The position numbers were made by a program, and so were the translations under genes. A DNA stretch of 64,000 nt from Ursus arctos. Its lineage: Eukaryota > Chordata > Mammalia > Carnivora > Ursidae. The notes below the pieces were generated by a model. The model had not been told where the DNA came from and ran no database searches. It worked only from the letters and a program-made list of their open reading frames with translations. The number at the start of each line of letters is the position of its first letter. Positions within the stretch are counted from its first letter, which is position 1. The stretch covers positions 32,810,475-32,874,474 of the forward strand of contig NW_026622808.1 of assembly GCF_023065955.2 (NCBI RefSeq), read 5' to 3'. Shown here piece by piece: positions 36,780 through 47,767 of this stretch.

Positions 36780-37380
36780 CGGCAGAGTGGATTGTCTGCA
36801 GCTCTGGGCCCAAGAGGCGGACAGTGCCCGCGGGCTGCCACGAGGTGGCGCCAGAGGCCGGGGTAAGCCGGCAGCGGTGGGCGGGCTGAGGAGGGCGTGG
36901 GGAGAGTGAGAGCTGGGCGGGGCCGCTGTGGGCGGGGCTCAGGCCTCTCGGGGGGCGCCTGGGAGAACCAGGCCTAGAGAGCCGCTGAGGCGGCCCCCGA
37001 GTGGACTGAGGCCTGCAGGAGGGCAGGGCTGAGCCGAGCTGGGGCAGAGCCAAGGTCGCAGGGGAAGCGGCTAGAGTGGGGATGCCGCCTGGCCGGTCAT
37101 TTTCACTCCGCCCCCGCTGCACAGTCCCCCGAAGGCGCCGGGAGGAGTGTAGCTGGGGTTCGGAGCCTGCCCTTCGCTGCGGCCGTGCTCCTTCGGAAAG
37201 GGAAGCTGGCAGGGAACAGGAGGGGTGAATCTGGGGCCCAGGCTTTCGGATGGCCTCGGCTCCGGGGGTCCCCGCGGGCAAACCTCGAATTCCAAAGTAA
37301 GCAGGCGGGAACCAAAAAGGATGCTTCCTTTGCACCCTCGCTCGCCTTAGCTTTTTTGTGCGGCGCCTGCACGCAGTAGG
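36780..37380. promoter_or_regulatory. Intergenic CpG island
   Basis: GC-rich and CpG-rich sequence with SP1-type GGGCGGGG boxes near 36,915 and 36,933, an inverted CCGCCCCC near 37,110, and no core repeat. On the + strand a TTGTTGCTTGCAG acceptor-like site (36,757) and a GGGTAAGC donor-like site (36,863) frame a 105-base open interval. The island could be the promoter of an unannotated transcript. It is not the expected BSN coding promoter, which lies 7 kb downstream. Confidence 0.5.
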
Positions 37381-40038
37381 GCTCAGCGCTTGAAGGATGC
37401 TCCCCGAGACTCCCCTTCCTCCGGCCTCAGAGCTCCTGAGGGCATAGCCTACAGTACTGTGGGGTCTGAAAGGCTCCTGAACGGAAGGAGGGCCCCCCAG
37501 TTGCATAGTTGGGGGTTCCCCTAGTCTGTTCCCCTGGGGGGACACTTGGCATTAGAAGCAGACAGGGATGGGGCCGGAGATGATTGATTTTCTCTGGGTT
37601 GATCCTGGCGTAGAGGCACCCCGAAGCCCCAGGGAACACCTTGCCCAAAGCTGCCTCCACAGCACACAGTGGGGCAGCTGGGAATATCCAGGTGGCAGCT
37701 GGCCAAGGCTCCTGGGGCCAGAGCTGCCGTTCCTGTTGCCTTCTTCTTCATGGTGTCACAGCCTCAGGGACTCGCGGAAATGGCTGGGAGCTAGGTCAGG
37801 AGAGCACCTTTTCCAGGGATCACGCCTCACTTCCCTGCCTACTTCCCTGGGCACCTCTGTTGACAAAAGGTCTTGGGAGAGAAAGGTGAAGAAAGGCGCT
37901 GGCTAGTGGTGGCGGGGGTGGGGAGGTCCTGCTGGGAGGTGGCAGCGCTTGGCTCTGGGTGTGCCACAGGGAGGACCTGCTTTGTCCTGGATGAACTCAC
38001 CCTCAGGGCACAGTGGGCCTGGTTGGGCCGGGCAAGGAGCTGGGCTTGGAGGATGCGAGAGAGATGGGTCCTGCTCTTGTTTGAGGAGCACGGAGTGTAT
38101 GGGGTGGGGGGGGGCTCAGAGTTGGGCAGCTCTGCTTCTTGTGTCCCATACAGTGATTAGAATGCAAATGAGAGGTGGAGGAGGCAATCACTGCAACCCC
38201 AGTCCTCTGACTCAGCAACCCCCGTGGCCCTCAAGCGCTGCCTTGGCTCCCAGGCCACACATCAGCTTATTCGTGGACCCCCAGCCTCCTCAGAGAAGCC
38301 CTGGACCAGGCAGGTGTAGGAGAGGGAAAGAGCCATCCTGGGAGCCCCGAGAAGATCCCTGGAGCAGATCAGGGGATGCGGGTGGGCTTGGTTGGAGTAA
38401 GCAAAGATGGGGGGTGGGGGAGGCTCAGCTGAATACATGGCCTTTCTGCTCTTTCGGTGGCAAATGGTGGATCTTCTTTGTCCAGGTTTACCAGGGATTC
38501 TTCAGTCTGCACTGTCAGCTGTCGGAAAGACCATGCCCACGCCAGGCCTCCCTGCTGAAGGAGTTATTAATACCTAACTAGCAGAGGTAACCCAGATGTT
38601 GCTGCCCGCCTGACAGGCTACGCAGCGCAGAAACTGGGGGAGTCGGGGAGAGCTCCCCTCAGACACCTTGATGCCCCAGTCTGACTCCAGTCCTCACAGT
38701 CCGCTGGCCGCACCCCCTACTATAGGGAAGCACAGTGGTCTACACTGAGGGCCAGCAGTCACGCCCCTGGTGTGAGGAGCAGCCTGACACAGGTCAGACG
38801 TGGAGACTGCAAGTCCAGGGAGGGTAGAGAGGCTCAACATTCTTGGTTTCCGCTGTGTCCTTGGGGCCTCAGAGGGTGCTTTCCTTGTCCTGGGGCTCAA
38901 AAGTACCAAATTTAACTGACATTGAAATTTAACCGAATTGAAATCATGCAACCTAGCCGGGGCCTAAGGGACTATGGACCTTTCTCCTTGCCACAGGGCT
39001 TTTGCTTCACCATCAGACACCCTGCCCTGTTCTGTCCAGCTTTGTTGGAAGGCAGGAACTCTTCCAGGAGGCTTCCTGGGCACTCGGTAAAGATGACGAG
39101 AGAAACAGGCCCTGTCACAATCCACTCTGATCGGGACAAAGAGGAAGCTCAGTGAGAGAGTGGCTATGTCCCACAGGCTGAAGTCCCTGGTGGTGATTCT
39201 CAGTAACGCGCTTGGGTTTGCGGTAATAAAGCCATGGACGGGTCAGGAGGTGGGGTACCGTCTAAGACACTTCCTCAAAGAAATGTGGAGCTGAGTCTCG
39301 CGGAGGCGCTGAGCAAACTGCGCATTCCCCCACACCGTCCGAGTTATGTTCGAACCTCTGTTACCTGTGGTAGGGCATGTGGGCTGGTTAGGAGAGGACA
39401 TACAGGCATGACTTTCCACCCTGGGTCTGTTCCCCACCCTGCACCCATCTCCGCATCCGTGGAGCAGAGGTAGGGAAAGGCAGCTCCATGGGAACTGGGA
39501 TCCTGGTGGGCAGGATTGCGATAGGGATCAAGGCAGCCTTTTGTATAGCTTACGGGAAACTATTTGTGTGCCTGTCTCTCTCCTACCACCTGAGTGCCTG
39601 GAGGCCAGTCCCACCGTCTTCTCTGGGGCTGGCACTCGGGAGGAGCTGGGTGTGCGCTGGCTGAGGGATGAGTACGTGCATTCACGAGACAGGCAAAGCC
39701 AGCCGGGAGGCCTGTCTGGGGGAGTGCAGAGGGGCAAGGAAAGCAGCATGTTTTGACTTGGATACTTACAACTTGGAGAAACTGTGTCTTCGTTATTTTT
39801 TCTTGTCATAACAAGCCTTTGGAAGCACATAACTCTAATAGCAATGGGACCTAATTAGCTTTTTTTGGAGTCACGCATTGGCGGTGGGGTTAGGCACGTG
39901 GTAAACATTTCTGATGATTTTTTACTGGCTTTTTTTCACATGATGCAAATAAAGATTTGCACATTACAACAGGAAAGGAATTACACAGACAATACATCAA
40001 GCAATTCTATACCTTCCAGCTTCATTCCCTCCCCCCCC

Positions 40039-40237
40039 TTTTTTAAAAAGATTTTTATTTATTTGAGAGACAGAGAGAGAATGAAGAGAGAGCATGAGTG
40101 GGGTGGGGGAGGGAGGCAAAGGGAGAAACAGACTCCCCACTGAGCATGGAACCCGATGCGGGACTTGATCCCAGGACCCTGGGTTCATGACCTGAGCCAA
40201 AGTCAGACGCTTAAACCACTGAGCCACCCAGGCATCC
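40039..40237 (-). repeat. CAN-SINE
   Basis: The only SINE in the 12 kb before 48.5 kb. T/C-rich left flank and 'cattc(a)ctccct'-type decayed duplication. Confidence 0.9.
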
Positions 40238-40674
40238 CATTCACTCCCTTTTCCTACTCTGCCAAGGACCATGGGTCAGCTGGAGACCTAAGTACACACA
40301 CAGGGTTGTCCAGGCCAGCCCAGGTGGGCTGCCGAGCAGGACAGAGCAGGTCTCTTGTTTGCAGCTTTATACCAGGCTTGCTTGGGAAGCTGCCTTATTC
40401 CTCATGGAGTGAGTGGTGCTGACAAACCTCAGCTAGTGGGGAAACCCTCTGTTTCCTTGGGCTTCCTTTCTTCCTCTTCCGTGCTGTTTCTCCATGCCAG
40501 AGGAGGGGGGCAGGGAGCCCTTTCCTGAGTTGCTTCTCACTGGGAGGTGAGACGGGCTGTAGCAACAGCACAACTGAAAAAGAGTGCAGAGCCTCTGTAG
40601 ATAGAGCCGGCTCTCCTGGCCTCTCTTTAACCGTCCAAAGGCCATGGCATCACATGGTCCAGAACTGTCCCCAA

Positions 40675-40805
40675 TCATCCTTCCTCATTCTCTTCCACCT
40701 TCATACTGTCCACCTCCTCTTCTTGCCTACAAAGCTTGCGGTTCTTCTTCACCCCCGTCAGCATCTTCAACTTGAGAGACTGAGCCTCTCTGTGGAGCTC
40801 GTCAA
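40675..40805 (-). CDS. Possible terminal coding exon of an unrecognised minus-strand gene
   Basis: On the minus strand a pyrimidine-containing acceptor (GCTATTTTCAG) is followed from 40,805 by two bases completing a codon. Forty-two open codons from 40,803 then run to a TGA at 40,675-40,677. The peptide is charged and helix-like: it begins DELHREAQSLKLKML, continues TGVKKNRKLCRQ and ends in an acidic VEENEEG. Third positions are mostly G or C. I do not recognise the family and found no partner exon upstream. It could be the last exon of a gene starting on the minus strand near the BSN CpG island, a fragment of a retrocopy, or chance. No canonical AATAAA lies close downstream of the stop. Confidence 0.3.
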
Positions 40806-42379
40806 CTGAAAATAGCAGCCCAGGGCAAACTGGACTGTGCGGGGGAGCAGGAAAGCTCCAGAGCCTGCTCTCTGTCCCTTCTCGCCTTCCTGGGGCTTAT
40901 CTGCATGTTGCCTGGCCCACGGCCCAGCCGGCATCCAGGTGCTGCTCCTGGGGCCCAGCATGTCTTCATTCTCCCAAGATTTGCCTTCCGATGACTAAGT
41001 GTTTCCATAAATCCCGGTAGTGAAATGGCTCTGACCGGGCCTTTTCCTACCTGGATGGATTTTTTTTTTCTGCTTCCATTTTCCCTCTAGTCTTTTACAT
41101 GTGTTTGTGAGCACAGGCTGGAGAAGAAAGTGGACATGTACCCATCTGCTTTGGCATGTGGACGGATTGTCTTCCCATCAGGCCTTTCTCCAAAATGCCA
41201 GGTGCCCCATCTCACACTGAAGTGGGACGAAGATACCTTCAGCGAGTGAGGTTTAGGGGGCTGGGAAATTCCTGCAGGGTCTGCAGCTCCATCGTGTTCC
41301 TGGCTGGACAGCAGCTGGATCCAGGAAGGAATGGTACCAGACATACCGCACAACTGGTTTGCACAAACTGAGAGATTGGTTTGTTCACTTGTCATAAAGT
41401 TAAGCCTAGTGAATTCTCCTAGGTGAGTGTAGACAGCTCATCTACAACGCCTCAGCCAGCAGAAAGTTTGGACCCAATCTTAGCACCCTCCTGGTTACTT
41501 AAGTCAACAATCTAAATGCAGTGACGCAACTGCTACAGCCAAAGGTCTCTCTGGGGTGCTCTGAAGCCCAGTGGCTGGTGAACCCCTTGGAAGTACAGGT
41601 GAGGGATGCTTAGGGTCATATGGAGAACCCAGCCCAACCCTTAGCTCCTGAGGCCCCAGTGAAGGCCAGCCTAGGGGATAGGACAAGTCAGACAAAGTCC
41701 TGCTGTTGAAGAGCCCCTGCTCTGGGTCAAGGGGAAGGAAACAACCCCTGAACTGTGAATAAAAATGGGAGACTGAATCAAAGACCCAGACAATTAGAGG
41801 CCAGCACCACCCCACAGCCAGCAGGAGTCCCTGGGCTGCCTGCCAGGTGTGGATGTGGACAGAACAGGCACGTTTCTGGGTATGTTTTTCCGAGAAGTGG
41901 AACTGAGAGTTGGAAAGGAAGGTAGGGGCACCACTAACCCACACTTCCAGCTCCTCCTGGGTCCACTGTACTGTGTCATTTGTCACTAAGGCAGCACAGA
42001 CCCTGGAGGTCTGCTAACAGCCAGGAATCCAGTCTGAGGAGGGCAACTCCCCAGGCCCGCTGGCTGGGTAGGGCTAATTACCCCCACTGGAACCGGGGGT
42101 GTGTTGATTTAAATCGGTGGAAAGCCATAGCTCCTTTGGCTTCTACAAAAATAGAAAACAAACATCCTTCTCTCCCCTGCTTCCAAGTAGCCCAAACCAC
42201 ACGGACCGGTGTCTATGAAGCCTGAAGAGCCTGGGTTGAGCCAAGGTCAGGTCATTGGCCTGCCCCCAGTGCTTGTGTTCATGTTGTTCCCCAGGAGAAA
42301 GGGTGTGAGCACAAAATCCTCAAATCCCAGACCACCCACCAGCAAGACAACTAATAATGAAGTTGGTCATATGTATGCC

Positions 42380-42535
42380 AGCCACTTGACTTTGTGTTTT
42401 AACTACACCAGCCACTCCACCCTCACAATTCCTGTTAGAGAGGCTAGCATTATCATAACTTTGCAGGCTAGGAAACGGAGGCTTGACAAGCCTAAGTTAG
42501 TTGCCAAAGTCCCACCTGGGAAGTGGCAGAGCTGA
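42380..42535 (-). repeat. MIR element
   Basis: 'cctcacaattcctgttagag', 'gcaggctaggaaacggaggc' and 'ggaagtggcagagctgagac' follow the order of a reversed MIR. Confidence 0.75.
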
Positions 42536-43329
42536 GACGTAGATTGTTGTGGAGCCTAGATGTGCATACATATATTCATCAGACAGTCACAAAGATGAAC
42601 CAAACCAGGAGGAAACACAGTGAGGGCCATGATAGCACAGGCAGAGTGGCTCTCATCGTTCCAGGCAGTCAGAGAGTCCAGGCTCCAAGGAAGCTCCATC
42701 CCAAGAGCTTGGGAACAGCAGAGCTTGCTGGGAAGAGCAGCTCAGAGTCCATGGGGAAGGTCCAGCCAAGGTCCGTCCAGCTGCCTGGCTGTCAGTGTTC
42801 AGTGGGATGCTCAGGTTTTTCCAGGTGAGGTTAGAACTGCTGACATCCCATGTGATATAGTCCTCACCATTAGGAGAATCCAATGGGTTTGTAAAATGGG
42901 TCCAGATTTACTCAAGTTTTTTTACACAGCCACGAATTATGAAGCCAGGAATAGTTTGGAATATAGTCTGTTATCTTCTAGGAAATATTTGCCCTCAGGA
43001 AAGCACAGGTTTGTAGGAGGAGCCAAGAGGCAGAGCATCCTGAGTACTGTGCAAACACTGAAGTCTGTAAAAGGGAGGTAACAGTAAAGTAATGTGGTGA
43101 GCTCTCGGGTTAATGCAGAGGCAGCCTGCAGCCTCTCATCTAGACAGTCTCTGGGAGCCACAACTCAGGGCTCTGAGAAATATCAACTCCTCTTTCCCAT
43201 CCTCAGGGTCACTGTCTCAGGGCCTACAGAGGCGGCCTTCCATCTGGCTTTAGGCCAGCCCTGACACACCCTCCACCTTTCCCAGAGACACTTCCTGAGA
43301 CTCCTGTCCCATGGGACCACACCCTCAGC

Positions 43330-43550
43330 TTGAATCCCAGATGGTTCCCCATGGCCATCTGGATAAACTCTCCACTCCCCAGCTGGCCTTCGGGACCCTC
43401 ACAATCTGGCCCCATCCCCGAGCATCCTGTCTCTGTCCCTCTGTGACCTTGCACCTCAAACATCCTCGTTCACTTGCCTTTCCAACTCCTAAACATTCTT
43501 TGAGGCCACACTTGGTGGCCCCTCTCTGAGGCCTGTCCCCATGAAGCCTG
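43330..43550 (+). repeat. L2-like relic
   Basis: 'gggaccctcacaatctggcc' and 'ctctgtgaccttgcacctca' resemble the sequence at 19.56 kb. It ends about 200 bp before the BSN island. Confidence 0.4.
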
Positions 43551-43947
43551 CTGGCTGGGGCACCGAGGTTTCCCAAAGAACAGCCCCTACTCCCAAGTTT
43601 CCCGGGACAGGAAGCGCCACTGACACTAGGCCAGGGCACAGCGCGACGCCCCCAGGGTCCCATCTTGTGGCCGGTGCCCCTCCATCCTGGTTCAGTGGGC
43701 AGCCACCGCCAACCCCCGCTAGCCTCCAGGTAGCACAAGCTAGAGGCGTCGTCCTCGAAGGGCGCATGCGCCGGCGCCGGCGGCTGTTTCCCGGCGACCC
43801 CGCCGCTGGCTGGTGGACACTCGTCTTCACTGCCTGGCTGAGTCGCGCGCGCGCGCCGGAGGAGGGGGGGGCGTGTGCAGGGTAGGGGCACGCGGGCCGC
43901 GCATGCGTATGCGCAGCGGCAAGCGGCGGCGCGAGCCGAGCTGGGAG

Positions 43948-43983
43948 ATGGCGGCGGCGGCGGCGGCGGCGCCGAGCGTGTGA
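43948..43983 (+). other. Short uORF in the BSN leader
   Basis: ATG at 43,948 with G at -3 and G at +4 opens an 11-codon frame: Met, seven GCG-encoded alanines, Pro-Ser-Val, then TGA at 43,981. It ends 67 bases before the BSN start codon. Whether it is in the mRNA depends on the transcription start. Confidence 0.5.
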
Positions 43984-44050
43984 GCAGCAGCCCGGGAGCC
44001 GCCGGCCCGGGCCCAGCACGACCCCGACCCCGCCCGCCCGCCCGCCAGCC

Positions 44051-44274
44051 ATGGGCAACGAGGCCAGCCTGGAGGGCGGCGCTGGCGACGGGCCACTGCC
44101 GCCGGGAGGCACCGGCCCTGGCCCGGGCCCCGGCGCAGGGAAGCCGCCTTCAGCACCTGCCGGCGGCGGACAGCTCCCCGCTGCAGGCACCGCGAGGGCG
44201 ACCGCGGGACCACCGGGCCCAGGTCCCGGCCCAGGCCCCGGCCCGAGCCCTGGCCCTGGCCCCGGTCCCGGCAG
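44051..44274 (+). CDS. BSN: Bassoon presynaptic scaffold, first coding exon
   Basis: Bassoon is a very large (about 3,900 residues) scaffold of the presynaptic cytomatrix at the active zone; it organises vesicle clusters and release sites. This exon encodes residues 1-74 plus two bases of the next codon. The protein starts MGNEASLEGG, matching the known bassoon N-terminus. Gly2 with Ser6 fits the N-myristoylation rule, a modification reported for bassoon. The rest is the family's low-complexity Gly/Pro-rich stretch, ending in Pro-Gly repeats. The exon ends in GGCAG/GTAAGC, a good donor at 44,275. The start has a CAGCC Kozak context with G at +4. The zinc-finger and coiled-coil exons are not in the window. 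Non-AT third positions and CpGs are extreme, as expected for an island exon. Confidence 0.93.
44149..44178 (+). promoter_or_regulatory. Expanded-spacing REST/NRSF (RE1)-like element
   Basis: A perfect left RE1 half-site TTCAGCACC (44,149-44,157) is followed, 19 bases start to start, by a right half GGACAGCTCC (44,168-44,177), one mismatch from GGACAGCGCC. Canonical RE1 halves are 11 bases apart; expanded forms of about 16-19 are known for REST. The element lies inside the BSN coding exon of a neuron-specific gene. Confidence 0.4.
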
Positions 44275-46814
44275 GTAAGCGCGCGTCGCGGCACCTGGGT
44301 TGGGGGGGGGGGCGGGGAGCTGCAGCCTGAGGCTGGGGCCGGGGCCCGCGACCCCGCGATGTAGTCTGGACAGCGAGGTCAGACGTCCGGCCACACTTTG
44401 AACCCGGCCCGATTGGCGGGAGCCCGGTGGTCTCAGGGAGCGGCCCTCTCTTTCAAGCCGCCCTGCCTTGGTAAGGCAGGATGGTGAGTGAGCGCAGGGT
44501 CAGTCAGGGCCTGCAGACCGTGACTCCGTCACGAACCCCAAATTTGCTAACCCCCCAACGCTGGGCTCAGGAGGGGCTTATGTAACCTCAGCCTAGTCCC
44601 TCCGCACTGGGGAGCAGTGGGATGGAAAACGTCCTCCCTGTCTGCTGGTGTCTGCATGTGTCCATTGTGTTGGGCCAAGGAAGGAGCACAATGGGAGTGG
44701 CTGTCAGGGAAGATAAGTGTCACTGCGAGGAACAGGGAGATATGGAAATAGTTGAACCATGAACTTGGTCATGCGCTTTCCTCAGGCATTTAGTGACTAT
44801 AATCATCTTTGGAGGAAGGGAAAATGTCACTGGACACCAAAAAGTACTTATTTAGGCTCAAAATATGAACAGGGTCATGTGCTTTCACCAAGGTTTGGTG
44901 AAACACTCCGGGGTGAGGCAAAAATGCTGTTGAAGCATCTATTACAAATATGTTCCTATTGCCTTATGATTTAGATTACCACCTCGAACCAGGGAAAAAC
45001 TGAAACCCACAGAGGATGCTTTTAGCAGAACATATCTGATCAAATACTGTGAAACCAGCTTGTTTAAAATGTATGCCAACTGAGGTCCACAAAAACACTC
45101 AAGTGGTTGTGAATGCAGTGGAAGGGAATGCCAATATATGATAGATTAGTAGGCTGAAAACTCAGGAAAGCTATCAAGAGACAACAGGATAAAATGGAAG
45201 GCATTATCTTTACACCAAATGGGCCTAGGGAGTAGCAAACCCCCAGACTGGGAGGTGGGGGGAGGGGCACTTCTGGTTCCATGGGAGTCTGCTGATCATG
45301 TTGCCTTAGCTTTCCTGTGTGGGAGCACATACACTGTGAGGGAGCATGATTTCTGATTCTTCAGCTGTCCAACTGTGCCTCTCAGAAGTCATTTCTTAGA
45401 CAACTAATAGTAATGAAAGGCTCTTAATAGCCTGCAACCTGACGCAGACAGGCCAGCCTGTGAGCACCCCCTTTAAGGGGGGAATCTGCCCATTTTACAT
45501 TAGTTCTTACAGTAATGCAGTTGGTGAGCATACAGTTCTTAGCACTGCAAATACTGCCCATTTTGCTGCGTGTTGAGCTGCTGTTTGAGTTTTAGCTTGA
45601 GGGAGCCTCACCCAGGCTTTAGAGCTCTCTCCAAGGGAAAGCGTCTACAGCTGAATGGAAAAACACCCTGTTGTTGGTAGTTCTCTATATGGGGGATTTG
45701 ACATTTCTCTTCTGGTAACCAAACAGGCTGCCCTGCTTATGGTTTATTGGATGTTGCAGAGCTAAGCATATGAAATTTTGGAAAGATTTGGGCAGCTCAG
45801 AGGGGCAAGAAGGAGACTGGGGTCTACTACTCATATTCTTTTTCAGGGTTTCGTTTCTACCCCATCTATGCATTCTGCTACAGGGCAGACCCATGAACTG
45901 CTGTGGGTTGGGGAACCACGGGCCTCCTGTTGGAGTTAGTAGGCTCGTAAGTTGCTCCTGGCTGTGGGCAAGGCTCACCCATGGGCCGGTAGTGCTAAGG
46001 TCCTAGGGCTGTCAAGCTCAGGGTGAGCTGGCTACTTGTCACCAAAGCGCAGGACTAGGGGCCCTTAGGAGATGGGATTTACTGCTTCAGCTGATATTCA
46101 GCTTGTCACAGTACCTCAGAAGAGCAGCACGGCCGTGGTATGTCTCTCCTTCAGCATTAGAATGGCTCCTGCTTCTCACCAGAGCATCTCAGGTACCTGG
46201 TGCCAAATTTAGCTTGTTCTGTTCAGAGAGGCTACTGAACAGATTGGCCCATTGATGGAGGAAAAGCCCCATGGCATGTGCTTCTGGGCATTCAGGAAAG
46301 AGCAGCGGCACAGTTTCAAACAAGCTTGCGAATTTGGGGGCAGTTGGAAGCCTCATCGAGGTAGGTGGGGGGGGGGGTCAGGTAAGGGCGAGATCATTTT
46401 ACTAACCCCAGAGGGGAGTGGAACTGAGGTTCTGGGGGAGTCGATTCCTGGCTCTTTCCTGTTTCTGTATTACCCCTCGCTACCCTAGAATTAGTCTTTT
46501 CATCCTCATACTGAGCTCGCTTGGGTTCTGTGAGGGGGCAGCTTCGCCATTTATGACTGAAGAGCCTGACTCGAATCCCGTAAGTGGCAGTAGCACCACA
46601 CCCATAGTGCTGCCTCTTAGCCCGTTCGGATGATACGGCACTTTGGGCATCGGAGAGTCCCTCAAGGCAGGGCTGTCTGCTTCTGGTCTCAGGGTGGCAC
46701 GTACAGTTACACAGGTTGTGCCTTTCTCAAGAAGTGCCAGATCAGAGAAGGCTCTACTGTCCGAGCTGTATGCCCTGGTGTGGGCTGCATCCTCCTAGAG
46801 GAAGGGGCCCCTTT

Positions 46815-46880
46815 CGTTCGTTCATTCATTCATCCATTCATTCATTCACTTATATTTATGCCTGATGTACACTGAAGTGC
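46815..46880 (-). repeat. L2 3'-end-like (ATTC)n segment
   Basis: CATT repeats leading into 'cacttatatttatgcctgat' look like the reversed end of an L2 element. Confidence 0.4.
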
Positions 46881-47225
46881 TCCAGTTGCTGGGATTTAAC
46901 TTACATGCATACCCATGACACACCACCCGTTCAAGATGAAACTTTATCAGTACCCCAGAAAGCACCTTTTTAAAAAATTGCACAAAGGAGCCACACATAC
47001 CAGTGACCTGTCTAATCTATGCCAGCCCTGTGGACCTGACATGTTCTGACATTTGCAGATTGATCTTCAGTCAGTGAGCCAAGGCGTACTTACCAGCGTC
47101 GAGAGCAAAAGCACCGCTCTGGGCTCTGTGGAGGGTCTGGAAGGGTCTACGTGTTCCCCTGTTCTCAAGCACCTTGCAGTCTGGTTGATGAGACAGCCCT
47201 CAAAGAGCCAAATCATAAAATTTGG

Positions 47226-47300
47226 CTGGGCAGCTCCGTGTCTGAGCAGCTCAGACTGAGGAGGCTCGGTGTCTGAGCAGCTCCATGTCTGAGAAGCGCC
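47226..47300 (+). repeat. Short imperfect tandem repeat
   Basis: Three tandem occurrences of a unit like 'cagctccgtgtctgag' (variants with cggtgtctgagcagctc and ccatgtctgagaagc) in about 75 bp. Confidence 0.6.
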
Positions 47301-47704
47301 AAACAGACAGTGCTTATAGAACGGTTGTCAAGTGAGAAGAGTGGAGAGGCAGAGCCAGGCTTCAAAAGAAGAAGAAACCCAAGGCATGCGGGGAAAATGG
47401 TGGGGTTATGAGAGGTGGAGAGGGAGACATAGCATGAGGAATGTGGTCTGCATAGGCAGGGACGGCGAGCAGAGAATGGGGCCAAGTGCCGGGGTGTGGA
47501 GGAGAGCTGGGGCAGACCAGGTAAGGCCCCTTTCCCTCATTACCCATCAAAATCCCTGATCACCTCGAGGTTGCCTCTCACTCAGCTCCAGCGCATCTGC
47601 CGTGGAGATATCTTTAACCAACGGCAGCAGGCACCCAGAGCCTGGTCATGTGCTGGAAGGTGGGTGAGGCTGCTCTGTGAGCCACCATCTGGGTTCTTTT
47701 CTCG

Positions 47705-47767
47705 AAATGGGTTTGTCACAATTTTATCCCAATAAGAAAACAAAAATAAAAATAAATGGGTTTGTCA
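47705..47767. mobile_element. 35-bp insertion with 14-bp target duplication
   Basis: aaatgggtttgtca occurs at 47,705-47,718 and 47,754-47,767. Between them is a 35-bp A-rich piece ending 'aaaacaaaaataaaaat'. It looks like an extremely 5'-truncated retroposon. Confidence 0.55.

Larger units (their letters stand above)
33930..43740. other. DAG1-BSN intergenic region
   Basis: About 9.8 kb between the DAG1 poly(A) signal and the BSN CpG island. It contains three + strand SINEs in a row (35.71-36.21 kb), one minus-strand SINE (40.04-40.24 kb), a MIR (42.38-42.54 kb), an L2-like piece (43.33-43.55 kb), a CpG island (36.8-37.4 kb) and a coding-like minus-strand segment (40.68-40.81 kb). In 33.93-35.2, 37.5-40.0 and 40.9-42.3 kb I recognise no gene. 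Confidence 0.7.
43740..44350. promoter_or_regulatory. BSN: BSN promoter CpG island
   Basis: A dense CpG island spans the start of BSN. It holds a perfect GCGCATGCGC palindrome (43,762-43,771) and overlapping NRF1-like half-sites at 43,898-43,915 (CGCGCATGCG and TATGCGCA), plus an alternating GC run (cgcgcgcgcgcg, 43,844-43,856). No TATA box is evident. The transcription start is not fixed by the sequence; I infer it lies roughly between 43,850 and 43,950. Confidence 0.75.

Noticed and set aside
36712..37545. A 277-codon minus-strand frame over the 37-kb CpG island
   Set aside because: Pro/Arg/Ser-rich composition typical of stop-poor GC-rich DNA; no domain or splice support on that strand.
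43489..44394. A 301-codon minus-strand frame and several others over the BSN CpG island
   Set aside because: Low-complexity Gly/Pro/Arg frames are expected from CpG-island base composition, and this one has no recognisable motif.
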